Shown: positions 17,075 through 27,500 of the stretch, in pieces
Position numbering within the stretch: position 1 is the stretch's first letter
Layout of the letters: each line of letters starts with the position of its first letter
NCBI GenBank assembly: GCA_002436415.1
Contig: DJMA01000012.1
Coordinates: forward strand, 113,045 to 177,044
Source: Bdellovibrionaceae bacterium UBA6502
Lineage (GTDB): Bacteria; Bdellovibrionota; Bdellovibrionia; Bdellovibrionales; UBA840
Direction of reading: 5' to 3'
DNA length: 64,000 nt
Notes under the pieces: generated by a model
The model's input: only the letters and a program-made list of their open reading frames with translations
Database searches by the model: none
Told to the model about the DNA's origin: nothing
Position numbers and translations under genes: made by a program

Positions 17075-17656
17075 ATGATTCAAAATATTTGGTGCATTGG
17101 TCGATCTTACGCAGAACACGCAAAAGAATTAAACAACGAAATCCCTGACACTCCCTTGATATTTTTAAAATCTGGGGCTTGCGCCGAAATAAATTTGAAT
17201 GAAATAAAATTACCCAATATAAAAGATGAATTTCATTACGAACTAGAGCTAGCTCTACGCTTTGGAGCTAAGCTTGAATTTGACGCCTATACTGTAGCCA
17301 TTGATTTAACCAATCGCTCCGCCCAAGAAAAGCTTAAAGCAAAGGGAAAGCCTTGGACTTTGGCAAAAAGTTTTAAAGGCGCCTGTCCTTTAGGAAATTG
17401 GCATAGTCTTCACAAGCAGGATTTAAAAAATATTGAGCTTGAACTAATTATTAATGGAGAAACAAAACAAAAAGCCAATACAAAATTACTCTTGTTTCCT
17501 GTGGAAGAAATGCGTCAATACCTTTTAGAAAACTTTCCCGTCCAAGAAGGCGATGTCTACCTTTCAGGAACTCCTGCTGGCGTAGGACCTTTACGAAAAC
17601 AAGACGAGCTAATTGCCAGAGTGGCTGATGTAGAAAAAAGATGGACGGTCATTTAG
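17075..17656 (+). CDS. Fumarylacetoacetate hydrolase (FAH) family protein
   Basis: 193 residues; SD GAGGA. It matches the short FAH/YcgM type: the opening IWCIGRSYAEHAKELNNE, FLKSGAC, the metal-binding stretch FHYELELALRFG, WTLAKSFKGACPLG, and the closing YLSGTPAGVGPL. The two metal-site acids (E..E) lie in the YELE segment. Family members hydrolyse C-C bonds of acylpyruvates or decarboxylate oxaloacetate; the substrate cannot be assigned. It precedes putA by 175 bases. Confidence 0.88.
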   Translation: MIQNIWCIGRSYAEHAKELNNEIPDTPLIFLKSGACAEINLNEIKLPNIKDEFHYELELALRFGAKLEFDAYTVAIDLTNRSAQEKLKAKGKPWTLAKSFKGACPLGNWHSLHKQDLKNIELELIINGETKQKANTKLLLFPVEEMRQYLLENFPVQEGDVYLSGTPAGVGPLRKQDELIARVADVEKRWTVI

Positions 17657-17831
17657 GAAGCAAAAGCCGAAAGATTTTGAGCGCAAAAAGCTGTCAAGTC
17701 GTGATCTAGCCAAAAAAGCTCTTAAATCCTAGTTTCTTATGCGATTTTCCTTGATTTCCCCCTCTCCCCTATCCCATTATCCCAGATGGCTACTAAAATT
17801 AATCAGTTCTTCAATAGCCAACGGGGGTCTT

Positions 17832-20789
17832 ATGGATAAACAACAAATTGAAAATCGAATTGAGAAGATTGGCACCGAAATTTTTCAAAAAACCGAGAAC
17901 GTAAACTCTGGAAATATCTTTAATAAAGACTGGTGGTATGGAAAAGTAATGGACTGGAGTATGAAAAACACCCAGTTCAAAATTAATATGTTTCGATTCG
18001 TCGATGTACTACCTTACTTAAACTCCGGCTCCGAAGTTCACCGCCACCTAAAAGAATACTTCACTGAAGGTGGAGAAAAACTTCCTAGCTTTTTTAATTT
18101 TGGAATGGGCGTAGGTGCACTTGCACCAGGACTACTAGCAAAAAGCCTTCGTAAAAACGTAACAGAAATGGCTCGTATGTTCATTGCTGGTGAGGACCCA
18201 AAAGATGCATTAAAGGTTTTAGAAAAACATCGCGCCAAAAAGGTAGCTTTTACAGCTGACTTGTTGGGAGAAGCTTGCCTCTCTGAAAAAGAGGCTCTCG
18301 AATATCAGAGCCGTTATATTGATATGATCCAATATTTAAGTAAGGCCTCTGAAACTTGGAAGCACGATCCTTTATTAGATGAAAACCACTTAGGTGAAAT
18401 TCCAAAAGTAAATGTGAGTGTAAAGCTGAGTAGCTTGTATTCACAAATAAAAATTGCAGCATGGCATGAGTCTAAAGAAATTTTAAAAGAACGCCTTCGA
18501 CCAGTATTACAGTACGCAAAAGAAAGAAATGTATTTTTAAACCTCGATCTTGAACAATACGAAATTAAAGACTTAACCATAGAAGTTTTTAAAGAACTTG
18601 CCATGGAGCCAGCCTTCGTAAACTACCCTCACTTTGGCTTAGTCGTACAAGCCTATTTGCGAGATAGCTTCAAAGAGTGTGAGTCATTAATAGAATATAG
18701 TAAAAAACGTGGAACCCCTGTTACCGTTCGTTTGGTTAAAGGTGCCTATTGGGATTACGAAACCATCGACTCAGAACAAAAGCGCTGGCACTTTCCTGTA
18801 TATACAAACAAAAAAGAAAGTGACGCCAATTACGAAAAATGTGCCAAACTTTTACTTGATAATTACCAGCACATTTGGCTGGCCATCGGTTCCCATAATG
18901 TGAGAAGTATCTCTGCCTGTATTGCCTACGCAGAAGAAAAAAGCATTCCTAAAAATGCTTTTGAAATTCAAATGCTCTACGGAATGGCTGATGATTTTAA
19001 GCAAGCTTTGATTGCTATGGATTTTCGAGTCAGAGAATACGCACCAATTGGTGAACTGATTCCAGGTATGGCTTACTTAGTGCGACGCCTCTTAGAAAAC
19101 ACCTCTAATGAATCCTTTTTAAAATCTAAGTTTGTCGATCATACTGAAATCAAAGAACTCATGAAAGACCCTGCTGAGAATCTAGAAGCATCCAATGATT
19201 TTCCAGCGACCAAGGAACGTTTTTACAATGAAGCAATGCTTGATTTTGTCATCCCAGAAAACAGAAACAAATTAAGCTTGGCCATCGAGAGCTCTAAAAA
19301 ACAACATATTGGACCGTACAAATTATTCATAGAAGGTAAGTCCGTTGAAACTAGTAGAAAACTAGATAGTTTAAACCCTTCCGACGAGTCCTTGGTGGGA
19401 AGCTTTTATTTAGCCACTGAGGTCGAGGCCGAAAAGGCAGTGAAGTCTGCCCTTAAGGCATTACCAGAATGGAGTAAAACCAGTGTCGAAAAGAGGGCGT
19501 CTTTATTAGAGGCATTGGCAGATAAAATTTTGGAGAGACGTTTTGAATTAATCGCTCTTGAAATTAGAGAAGTTGGAAAAACATGGTCCGAAGCAGACGC
19601 CGACATTACCGAGGCCGTGGATTTTTGCCGTTATTACGCTAGAGAAATGAGACGCTTAGACCAACCCCATAGAGTTGGTGCTGTTCTTGGTGAAGTCTCA
19701 ATGTACCACTACAGAGCAAGAGGAGTATCTTTAGTGATTGCTCCTTGGAACTTTCCACTAGCCATTTTAACCGGATTAGTTACCTCCTCTTTAGTTACAG
19801 GTAACACTGTCGTCATGAAACCGGCCGAGCAAAGTACGATAACCGCAGCTGTATTGATGGACATGATTATTGAAGTTGGTTTTCCATCTGAAGTGGTTCA
19901 ATTTCTACCTGGCATCGGAGAAGAGGTTGGTGAATACTTAGTGAATCATTCAGAGATTGCAACGATCGCCTTTACAGGCTCAAAAAACGTTGGCCTGGGA
20001 ATCGTTCAAAAAGCTGCGAAAACAAAATCAGGTCAAACACAAGTCAAAAAGTGTGTCATTGAGATGGGCGGAAAAAACGCTATTATTGTAGATAACGATG
20101 CTGATTTAGATGTGGCCATCGACGGAATTTTGTACAGCTGTTTTGCTTTTGCAGGACAAAAATGCTCCGCCTGTTCTAGAATCATTGTTGTCGGTGATAT
20201 CTATGAACGCTTCATGGAACGCTTTCTCGACTCAGCAAATTCATTACTACAAGACAAAGCTAGTAATCCGAAAGCCTATGCTGGCCCAGTGATTGACGAA
20301 GAAAGCAAGAACCGAGTGCTGGAATTTTTAGATAAAATTTCTGACAAAAACAAAATTGCATTCCAGGCTGAAGTTCCTGACCAAGGATTTTTTGTGCCTT
20401 TCACCATTGTTACTGAGGTTGAACCACAAGATGAAATTGCCAACACTGAGTTATTTGCTCCTGTTGTGGCAATCCTCAAAGCGGAAAACATTGATGAAGC
20501 ACTGAAGATTGCAAATGGAACCGAGTATGCATTAACAGGTGGTCTATTCTCAAGAAGCCCCGCAAACATTGATAAAGTTAGAGAAGAATTTGAAGTTGGA
20601 AACTTGTACATCAACCGCTCTTGCACAGGAGCCCTTGTGGATCGACATCCATTTGGTGGCTATAAAATGTCGGGAGTTGGTTCCAAAGCAGGTGGACCAG
20701 ATTACTTACTTCAGTTTATGAACCCAAGGGTTGTAACGGAAAATACTATGCGCCAAGGTTTTGCGCCACCGGAAAACGATTCCGAATAA
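17832..20789 (+). CDS. putA: Bifunctional proline dehydrogenase / delta-1-pyrroline-5-carboxylate dehydrogenase
   Basis: 985 residues from the ATG at 17832 with GGGGG seven bases upstream; the longer frame from 17739 runs through a C-rich stretch. The N-terminal half is the FAD-dependent proline dehydrogenase barrel (VRLVKGAYWDYE, and REYAPIGELIPGMAYLVRRLLEN near 405-430). The C-terminal half is an NAD-dependent aldehyde dehydrogenase with E744 in VIEMGGKNA and nucleophile C778 in GQKCSACS, 34 residues apart as expected. It oxidises proline to glutamate. The ribbon-helix-helix repressor domain of E. coli PutA is absent. Its 3' end overlaps the convergent rhomboid gene by 84 bases. Confidence 0.95.
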   Translation: MDKQQIENRIEKIGTEIFQKTENVNSGNIFNKDWWYGKVMDWSMKNTQFKINMFRFVDVLPYLNSGSEVHRHLKEYFTEGGEKLPSFFNFGMGVGALAPGLLAKSLRKNVTEMARMFIAGEDPKDALKVLEKHRAKKVAFTADLLGEACLSEKEALEYQSRYIDMIQYLSKASETWKHDPLLDENHLGEIPKVNVSVKLSSLYSQIKIAAWHESKEILKERLRPVLQYAKERNVFLNLDLEQYEIKDLTIEVFKELAMEPAFVNYPHFGLVVQAYLRDSFKECESLIEYSKKRGTPVTVRLVKGAYWDYETIDSEQKRWHFPVYTNKKESDANYEKCAKLLLDNYQHIWLAIGSHNVRSISACIAYAEEKSIPKNAFEIQMLYGMADDFKQALIAMDFRVREYAPIGELIPGMAYLVRRLLENTSNESFLKSKFVDHTEIKELMKDPAENLEASNDFPATKERFYNEAMLDFVIPENRNKLSLAIESSKKQHIGPYKLFIEGKSVETSRKLDSLNPSDESLVGSFYLATEVEAEKAVKSALKALPEWSKTSVEKRASLLEALADKILERRFELIALEIREVGKTWSEADADITEAVDFCRYYAREMRRLDQPHRVGAVLGEVSMYHYRARGVSLVIAPWNFPLAILTGLVTSSLVTGNTVVMKPAEQSTITAAVLMDMIIEVGFPSEVVQFLPGIGEEVGEYLVNHSEIATIAFTGSKNVGLGIVQKAAKTKSGQTQVKKCVIEMGGKNAIIVDNDADLDVAIDGILYSCFAFAGQKCSACSRIIVVGDIYERFMERFLDSANSLLQDKASNPKAYAGPVIDEESKNRVLEFLDKISDKNKIAFQAEVPDQGFFVPFTIVTEVEPQDEIANTELFAPVVAILKAENIDEALKIANGTEYALTGGLFSRSPANIDKVREEFEVGNLYINRSCTGALVDRHPFGGYKMSGVGSKAGGPDYLLQFMNPRVVTENTMRQGFAPPENDSE

Positions 20790-21674
20790 AACACCGACAG
20801 CCGCTCCCCCTAGGTGAGCGGCGTGGGCTACCCCACCCATATGGCTCAACTGAGAAAAATAACCAGTTAAATCCAAAAGCATCCAATACACAAAACCCAC
20901 CCATGCCGGCAAGTAAAGCATCAAATATTCCCATTTTACCAAAAACAACATTGTGATAAATCGAACTTTCTTCTGCCAGCGCACTACCGAGTAAAAAGCA
21001 AGTATTCCAGACACAGCTCCACTAGCCCCAACCAAGGGTATGGCCGAAGGAGCTGATAAAAAGAAATAGAAGAATGCAGCACTCACACCGCAAACCAGAT
21101 ACAGTAGCAAAAAGCCCATCCCGCCAAGAATGGCCTCAACCATGGCACCTACCACCAACAAGAACCACATATTACCAAGCAAGTGAGAAATTCCCGCATG
21201 GACAAACATATAGGAGCCCCAATTAAACCAGTTGTAATCGAGGGCTGAGATTCCATACTGAAAATTTGGATGAGTGTCTCTAAGCTTTAAAAACAAATTA
21301 TAATTTTTGCGCCAAAATTTAATAGCCACTTCATCGCCGTAAAATGGGTAGTATTGTGATAACCTCTTAAAATTGGCATCGGCCATTGCCAACTGACCTA
21401 GATTTCTAGCCATACTGCGGTTACCACTCTCGGTTTGTTGAGCTAAGACCTTTTGCACTTCACCATAGTGTTGTGGATATTCTCCAATAATCTGAGCGTA
21501 TAACTTTCCCTGAATTTCTAAAAACTCTGTTTTATAAAAATCAGCCAACTCCATATTATTCAACATTTGAAAATTATAAACAGCAATGGTCACAGCAACG
21601 TTCACTAAAATCAAGGCCCATGTAATTGGACTTTTCTTCAATTTAGGAACACCACCGTAATAAGGAAGAATCAT
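20706..21674 (-). CDS. Rhomboid family intramembrane serine protease
   Basis: 322 residues. The catalytic dyad is visible: S218 in VGASGAVSG and H287 in AHAAHLGG; N168 in HLLGNMWFL is the oxyanion residue. Between the first hydrophobic segment (about 17-33) and the rhomboid core (about 150-310) is a ~110-residue hydrophilic insert (YYPFYGDEVAIKFWRKNY region), probably periplasmic. The start ATG overlaps the stop of the RDD-domain gene by 4 bases, so the two are coupled. The last 84 bases overlap putA head-on, which is confident because both C-termini look intact. Confidence 0.9.
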   Translation of the reverse strand: MILPYYGGVPKLKKSPITWALILVNVAVTIAVYNFQMLNNMELADFYKTEFLEIQGKLYAQIIGEYPQHYGEVQKVLAQQTESGNRSMARNLGQLAMADANFKRLSQYYPFYGDEVAIKFWRKNYNLFLKLRDTHPNFQYGISALDYNWFNWGSYMFVHAGISHLLGNMWFLLVVGAMVEAILGGMGFLLLYLVCGVSAAFFYFFLSAPSAIPLVGASGAVSGILAFYSVVRWQKKVRFITMLFLVKWEYLMLYLPAWVGFVYWMLLDLTGYFSQLSHMGGVAHAAHLGGAAVGVLFGIVFRWRKTLAHSIFRYNPWVHKLK

Positions 21675-23596
21675 TTTTGAAGCCTTTGCATCACTTCTTT
21701 AAAGCGAACATTGCTTGATTCAATAAACGAAGAACTTTTATCCGCAGAGGCTGGTGCTCTCGACTGTTGCGAAAATGGCTCAATAAATTTTTTCAGCCAA
21801 TTGGACTGACTCTTCTCAAAAGCATTGATAGCTAGACTTCTATGAAAATACGGATTTTGATCAACCATCGCAAGAGCTGTTTCTGCCAATGACTCCGCTT
21901 GCTGGTTCATCCCTCGATCGTAGTAGGCATTGGTGAGTTTGATAATAGAAGATTCCCATTCTTGAGAATAGCGATTAGTGATCATCAAGTATTGGTGGAT
22001 TCTAAGTAAACTCGTCTCAGAGGGATTATTCGCAAGAAGGCGTTTTACTAACTCATGGCTTAGTTCCCCACTAATTTTTCCAGCTAAACTCATCTCCAAC
22101 AAATCATGCATTGCTGTGGTTCTATTTTGTTCAATGTAAGAAAAGAAAATCTTAGAGGCAGGAGAAACACGATGGGCAAGAGAATTCAGTAAATCCCCTT
22201 GCTTCATATCACCACTACATTCGTTTTTGTTAAACATCGCCAAAGCCTCTATATCAGTGAACTCTTCTTCGGTATTATAAACCCATTGATTCATGCCCTG
22301 ACAAACGGCCTTATCTGCTCGATCACAACTTACTTCCAAATTCTTCCAACAAAGCCAAGCCTGCTGTTGCCTTAGATCTCTTGGGTGAAGTTTCGATTGA
22401 GAAGCAACAAAAGCAATTTCAGCCTCTGATTCTCGACCAAGATTCCATAAAGCCTTGGATCGATACTTCGAAAGAAAATTGTTTAAATAAGGATTTATAG
22501 ACAATTTCTCTATCAACTCATAAGCGCTCTTAAATTGTTTGCGATTCATATAGTGTTGAATGGCATAAGCTTTCATAAACGAATAAGAGTTGTCCATGAG
22601 TACATCCACCACTCGATCTGCTTTTTTGTAATCGGAGTCAGCCCAATAGTTAATTAGCTTGGTAAAAAGACAAGCATCGGTTTGCGAGTCATGCTCACAG
22701 ACCTTTACCAAATAGTCATCCGACAACTCCACCACACCCTCCAATGCAAAGGCCTTGGCTAAATACGCGTAAGTGATTTCTTTTTTCCTCAAAAAAGCGG
22801 CGTCCGCTTCAGATAAAAGGCATTCTTTACTAACCTGCTCTGAGGCATAGAGACTTAGAGCGATCATCAATCGACTTGTTTTTTCATTGTTTTCCTGGGG
22901 CCAGTCCTTACTCAACTCAACCACTTCTTCACAATGTGGAATGGAGTTGTTTAAACGGGTTAGCCAATCGTCTTCTTCTAAAAGCATTTCAGCTCCAGTA
23001 CTCATAGCCGATGCTATTAGAGCAAAAACCCATAAATAGGCCGGCAATAACAAGCCTTTTACAAAACTTCTCTCTTGCTTTGATGGTGCGCCTGAGTAGC
23101 TCCTACCCTCACTAATCATTATCGTGTCAGTAAGCTTATCAAAAAACATTCTGCGATAGTTATCAGTAAACATGCCCGTTAAAGGTAAAAGCAAAGGGGT
23201 CCCAAAAAAGAATGCAATGTTTCGTAAAATGATTTTCCCAAAACTTGGGGTTTTTCCCGACCATATACTAATGCTTCGAATATTAAAAAACCTTTGTCCA
23301 AAAGTCTTTTTATAGCGGTAACTTAAAAAGGAGTTGAAAGCGACATAGAACGAAAAATGAATGGCAAATAGACTGATGGCATAAATAAGTACTCTGCCAT
23401 ACTCCCCTAAAACTTGGGCCTCTGTATATAACTTACTCACTGGCGAAGCTAAAAAAGAAGAAAAGCCGTAACTTATTAAAGCATCAATAAAAAAAGCACC
23501 AATTCGATCCGTAGGATTCGCAAGGCGCTTATTTTTAACCTTTTCTAGAACTGTTTTTTTAGGACTACCGAAGTCGTCAAAATTTGCCCAAACCAT
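21671..23596 (-). CDS. RDD-domain membrane protein with a large repeat-type C-terminal region
   Basis: 641 residues. Residues ~25-205 form an RDD domain: DRIGAFFIDALISYG with the Arg-Asp pair, YRYKKTFGQRFFNIRSISIW (the GxxFGxRxxxIR block), and about four hydrophobic segments. From about 210 to the end is a soluble alpha-solenoid reminiscent of TPR/Sel1-type repeats with many Cys/Trp, ending in a Ser/Ala tail. It is probably periplasmic or cytoplasmic, depending on topology. It overlaps the rhomboid gene by 4 bases; the pair may form a membrane quality-control module. No SD; CTGTAAACCGATAAG ends 5 bases before the ATG. Confidence 0.75.
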   Translation of the reverse strand: MVWANFDDFGSPKKTVLEKVKNKRLANPTDRIGAFFIDALISYGFSSFLASPVSKLYTEAQVLGEYGRVLIYAISLFAIHFSFYVAFNSFLSYRYKKTFGQRFFNIRSISIWSGKTPSFGKIILRNIAFFFGTPLLLPLTGMFTDNYRRMFFDKLTDTIMISEGRSYSGAPSKQERSFVKGLLLPAYLWVFALIASAMSTGAEMLLEEDDWLTRLNNSIPHCEEVVELSKDWPQENNEKTSRLMIALSLYASEQVSKECLLSEADAAFLRKKEITYAYLAKAFALEGVVELSDDYLVKVCEHDSQTDACLFTKLINYWADSDYKKADRVVDVLMDNSYSFMKAYAIQHYMNRKQFKSAYELIEKLSINPYLNNFLSKYRSKALWNLGRESEAEIAFVASQSKLHPRDLRQQQAWLCWKNLEVSCDRADKAVCQGMNQWVYNTEEEFTDIEALAMFNKNECSGDMKQGDLLNSLAHRVSPASKIFFSYIEQNRTTAMHDLLEMSLAGKISGELSHELVKRLLANNPSETSLLRIHQYLMITNRYSQEWESSIIKLTNAYYDRGMNQQAESLAETALAMVDQNPYFHRSLAINAFEKSQSNWLKKFIEPFSQQSRAPASADKSSSFIESSNVRFKEVMQRLQK

Positions 23597-23662
23597 ATTT
23601 TCTTATCGGTTTACAGGCATTTTTTCTAAATGAGACTAGCCGAAATGTAGACCTTTAATGGG

Positions 23663-24295
23663 CTAGTTATTTTCAACACGAAATGAAACCATTGCACCAG
23701 CTTCATTATGCTCAAAGAAGGCCTTCCCAACTTCCTCTCCACCCTGTTTTAAAGAGTAGGTTTCAAAAGTCCCACCATCTTGCTCTTTGGAGTCCAGCTT
23801 ATCGACACGATTATAGCTCACAGCCAAACGTCCAGACTGACTAAATAAAAAATCAAGAGAAGACTTTTTGTACTCGGCATTCACCTTTGATATTGCATTA
23901 GATAACTCGAGGGACTTTAACTTCCCTTTTCGCATTTTTACGCGATATTTACCACCCAATTCCCCATACTGAAATTGCTCCAGAGAGTCTGGGTTTCTAG
24001 CAAAGCGAACTTCGTTTGAATCCTGGAGAAGCTTTATCATTTCTTTTTCAAACTCAGCATCATAGGTTCTAGAGATTCCAGAACCAGTACTGGCAATACC
24101 ACGTCCTGTAACAGCTGAGTCATTTGAGTTCCAAACAATATGGTTGATAAAACCGAAAACTCCTAGAAAAACAATGGCTGAGCCAAAAATAGCATTACGT
24201 TTGGCAGCGATATGTTCTTTGTATAAGGCCTTCTTCATATTCTGAACCGGCATTTTTATCACATTGTCTTTGTTTTCTGTTTCATTTTGAGACAT
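23663..24295 (-). CDS. Single-pass membrane protein of unknown function
   Basis: 210 residues; SD AGGGGAGA before the ATG. A polar N-terminus precedes one hydrophobic segment (about 35-53, IFGSAIVFLGVFGFINHIV) and a soluble C-terminal domain with alternating beta-type segments (GELGGKYRVKMRKGKLKSLELS, FETYSLKQGGEEVGKAFFEH). The topology suggests a periplasmic domain on an inner-membrane anchor. No family is recognised. It is upstream of the RDD-rhomboid pair in the same direction, 66 bases away. Confidence 0.65.
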   Translation of the reverse strand: MSQNETENKDNVIKMPVQNMKKALYKEHIAAKRNAIFGSAIVFLGVFGFINHIVWNSNDSAVTGRGIASTGSGISRTYDAEFEKEMIKLLQDSNEVRFARNPDSLEQFQYGELGGKYRVKMRKGKLKSLELSNAISKVNAEYKKSSLDFLFSQSGRLAVSYNRVDKLDSKEQDGGTFETYSLKQGGEEVGKAFFEHNEAGAMVSFRVENN

Positions 24296-24333
24296 GGTTC
24301 TCCCCTGTTTTGTCCCTCTTTGCTACTGCACTC

Positions 24334-24363
24334 ATTATACCAAGCCTATTCAATTTAAAACAA
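24334..24363 (-). promoter_or_regulatory. Sigma-70-type promoter
   Basis: On the minus strand TTGTTT, an 18-base spacer and a perfect TATAAT (24339-24334), 38 bases before the ATG at 24295. Confidence 0.6.
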
Positions 24364-24392
24364 GTCTGGCTAATGAAAGCCTTTTCACCTGT

Positions 24393-24407
24393 CTTATCGG
24401 TTTACAG
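24393..24407 (-). repeat. 15-bp sequence shared with 23602-23616
   Basis: CTGTAAACCGATAAG on the minus strand occurs identically here, about 30 bases upstream of the promoter at 24334-24363, and at 23602-23616 just before the RDD gene. The same orientation and the position before two neighbouring genes suggest a shared operator, but a chance 15-base match within 64 kb is possible. Confidence 0.35.
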
Positions 24408-24529
24408 ATCAATTTAATCCACTCGACCTTCAAAGAGAATTTAAAAACAGTATATTGGCCAAATCGTATAAGTTATTAACAGCCTGTCGTCCTATTTTGA
24501 GATTGTCGAAAAAAAAATTTTTTAAATTT

Positions 24530-24571
24530 TTACGATAAAAGACTAAATCTCGTATCAAAAAATTACGATAA
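24530..24571 (+). promoter_or_regulatory. Direct repeat upstream of the vWA lipoprotein gene
   Basis: TTACGATAA at 24530-24538 and 24563-24571, 33 bases apart (about three helical turns), upstream of the start at 24600. This is a possible pair of regulator sites; the second copy also partly resembles a -10 of sigma-28 type, but without GCC. Confidence 0.35.
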
Positions 24572-24599
24572 GCCAGTGTATTGAAAAGAGAGGAACCTT

Positions 24600-27500
24600 A
24601 TGCCTAAGACATCACGTTCTATAAATTTTAGCTTCCTATTTGTTATACTTTCTTTAAGTATAGCTCCTTTATTTCAGAACTGTTCGAGCCAAATAGATTT
24701 TGGTCAGACAGATAATTTTGCCTTAGAGCAAGGTTATGCGGAATTGGTAGATTTTTATATCGATCCAAATTCTTGGGATGCAAAACCAAACATTAATGTA
24801 GTCGCAATCGTGGATAACTCCAATTCCATGAGTCCGATCCAAGAAAAAGTGGCTAGCGGTTTGGAGCAATCCCTTGATCCGTTAAACCAGTTTGCAGGTC
24901 GATTAGAGCTTTACACAACAACCCAAGGTTTAGATCCTGTTTTTACAAATAGAAACGAAGAAGATCTGAAACTTTCGGTAGTAAAAGAAATTCTTCCTTA
25001 TAAAGACAGTGATGATGCTGATGAGTTCATTGAGGCCTACCGCCTTCCAGCTTCTTTCACTAAAGACTCTTCTGGAACCAGAAGATCTCTTTACTACAAT
25101 CCAGACAACCTTGAGTCTGTAAAACAAAGTTTCGGACAAAGCATTCGTGAACTTGGTACTTTGGGATCTAGTGACGAACAAGGTATCTGTACTTTAATGA
25201 GAAGTATTGCGAGTCAAAGTGAAGAAGAGCAAACACAACATGCGTTTGTGCTAGTGAGTAATGAGGACGACGCTACTGATATTTCTTCTTGTTTAGACCA
25301 AATTGAAAACTACAAAGTCGTAAGTGATGGAAGTGGCTTTCAAGACTGTACCCAAGCTGACCTTGGGAGACAAGACCGTCCTAACTGTATCGCTCAAAAT
25401 AAATTGAATGTTACTACTACAGATTATAAGACAAAACTTTTTGCACGTTACGATACTACGCAAAACCACTATGCCGTGCAATCTGATAGTATTCGTAGAA
25501 ACAATGTTGCAATCAAACTAAATTTAAAACGATATGGTTATAAGCAAGACACTAGATCTTGTGATCTACAACTAAAGAAAAGCATTGCGAAAAAAGACTT
25601 AAAATTGAATTGGGCAAAGAAGAAATCAAAATGGAAAATGCAGTACCAACAAAACCGCGTTATTCTAACCGCCTCTCGAAAAGGTGTTTACAACTACGAG
25701 GGTAGAAACTTTGAAGAATATTTCGAAGAGAACTTAGGTACCTATGAAGCCAATAGCTGTAGTGATGTTCGCAGCACTTGTAACTCTTCAGACCTTGCCA
25801 AATACACTGGGAACTACCAAATCAATGCTGATGGCACCATGGTTCCCGCTGAGCTAACTAACACTTGTAATGTTCTTTGTACGGAGACTACAGCGGTTTG
25901 GAAAGACCAAACCAGCTACCAAAATGTATACGCTAGTTGTGAGCAAAATTTTGAAAACAACCAACTAAGAGCTGGTAACAACATAGGAAACGTACCTAAC
26001 TGTAGTTCTGCCAACTGTCGTTTTCAATGTTCTAACCTATCTAATGAATCCCAATCCCCTATCTTAATTGCGGATGATAAAAATGGAAGCTGTGACCAAG
26101 ATCATGGTATCAACCTGGCAGATGTGAGTTGTACTAACTCTATGAACTGCCAAGCTTTTTGTGCTCAGGACAATGTGGTTTGTAATTCGAACCTATCTTG
26201 TAGCGCCGACAACGATGAGAGCTTAATTACTAGTAGTGGTTATAGTGGTGACAACTGTGATAGTTCAATTAGCGATAGTTTGAAAAACTCAGCCTTCACC
26301 TCTTCGCAAAGAAGTGGTTGTGGATCGACTTATTCATGTACTTATAGTGTTATCAACTCAAGTGGTTCTGCTTCAAGATTCACTGCACTCACTAATTATG
26401 TACGAGGCAAATGTAGCGCCGAAGACGATGCTGCGGCACAAAGTAAGTTAGATTCCGAAGTACCAAACTGTCAAAACTGTACAGCCGTTTGTAGTAACGG
26501 AACTTCTTCAAACTACAGTGTTAACGGTGGATACTCACTAGACAATGTTTGCCTTCCAAGTACAAATGGAACAAAGTACAGCGGCTTTGAAAGCTATATG
26601 TCTAGTCTACAATCAGAGGATTTGAGAGACATAGAAATTGGTAACAATGACTTTGCTGCTAAATTGGGTGAGCTAAGTGCGGATGAATTAAAATATTTAA
26701 ATATCAACTGCTCTACGGCAAGCTATAAGAAAAAACTGAGTGGTAACAATATCGTGGATCTTGGCGATGCCTCGAACTATTCGGAAACAGCTTGTAGTGA
26801 CTCTCACTCTTCTCTAGTTTCCAACCTAAACTCTTGGTTTAACTCTAACACTGGCACAAGCAGAAGTACTTCTAATACTTCTAATATGAAATGTTATGTT
26901 TATGAAGAACCTACCCAGATTATTACAAAGAACAACGTAGTTGTTAAAGATGAATGGGACTTTGATTTGTCTAGTTCCAAGATGGTTTATAGCAATAACT
27001 GTTCTGCAGCCATACCTAGTGAGTACCGAGACCAATTGGGATTCCCTAATGGTGCCGTAAACACTTATTGTGAATTAAATCGAGCAGAAGATAATTTGAG
27101 TGCGCAGTGTTCTAAGAACGAAGCAATGCTTCGAGCCGGTGCCACACAAGAAGAACTTCGAAACGTTGCTGAAGCAATTTGTGATGCCAATTTAAATCTA
27201 GAGGACGCAGATCAAATTAGTTACAGTAACTTTTCTAGCGTAGTAAAAGGTCAGTATCCAGTAGATGTTCCAGGCGGAAGTGTGATCAATGTGAAAGACA
27301 AATACCCTCACCTTCAAGCTCTAGACGCTGCTAGTATTAAGAATGCCATTCAAGTTCAGCTAGGAACCTTAGAAGGAAGTAATTTTGCCTCCTTCGTGAC
27401 TCCTCCTGAAAACTCACAAGCTTTCGCTAAATGTGAGGAAGAAGCAGCCTCTTATAATCCAGAGGACCCGAACTACAATCCTTTTGCCGAAGGAGCTTTG

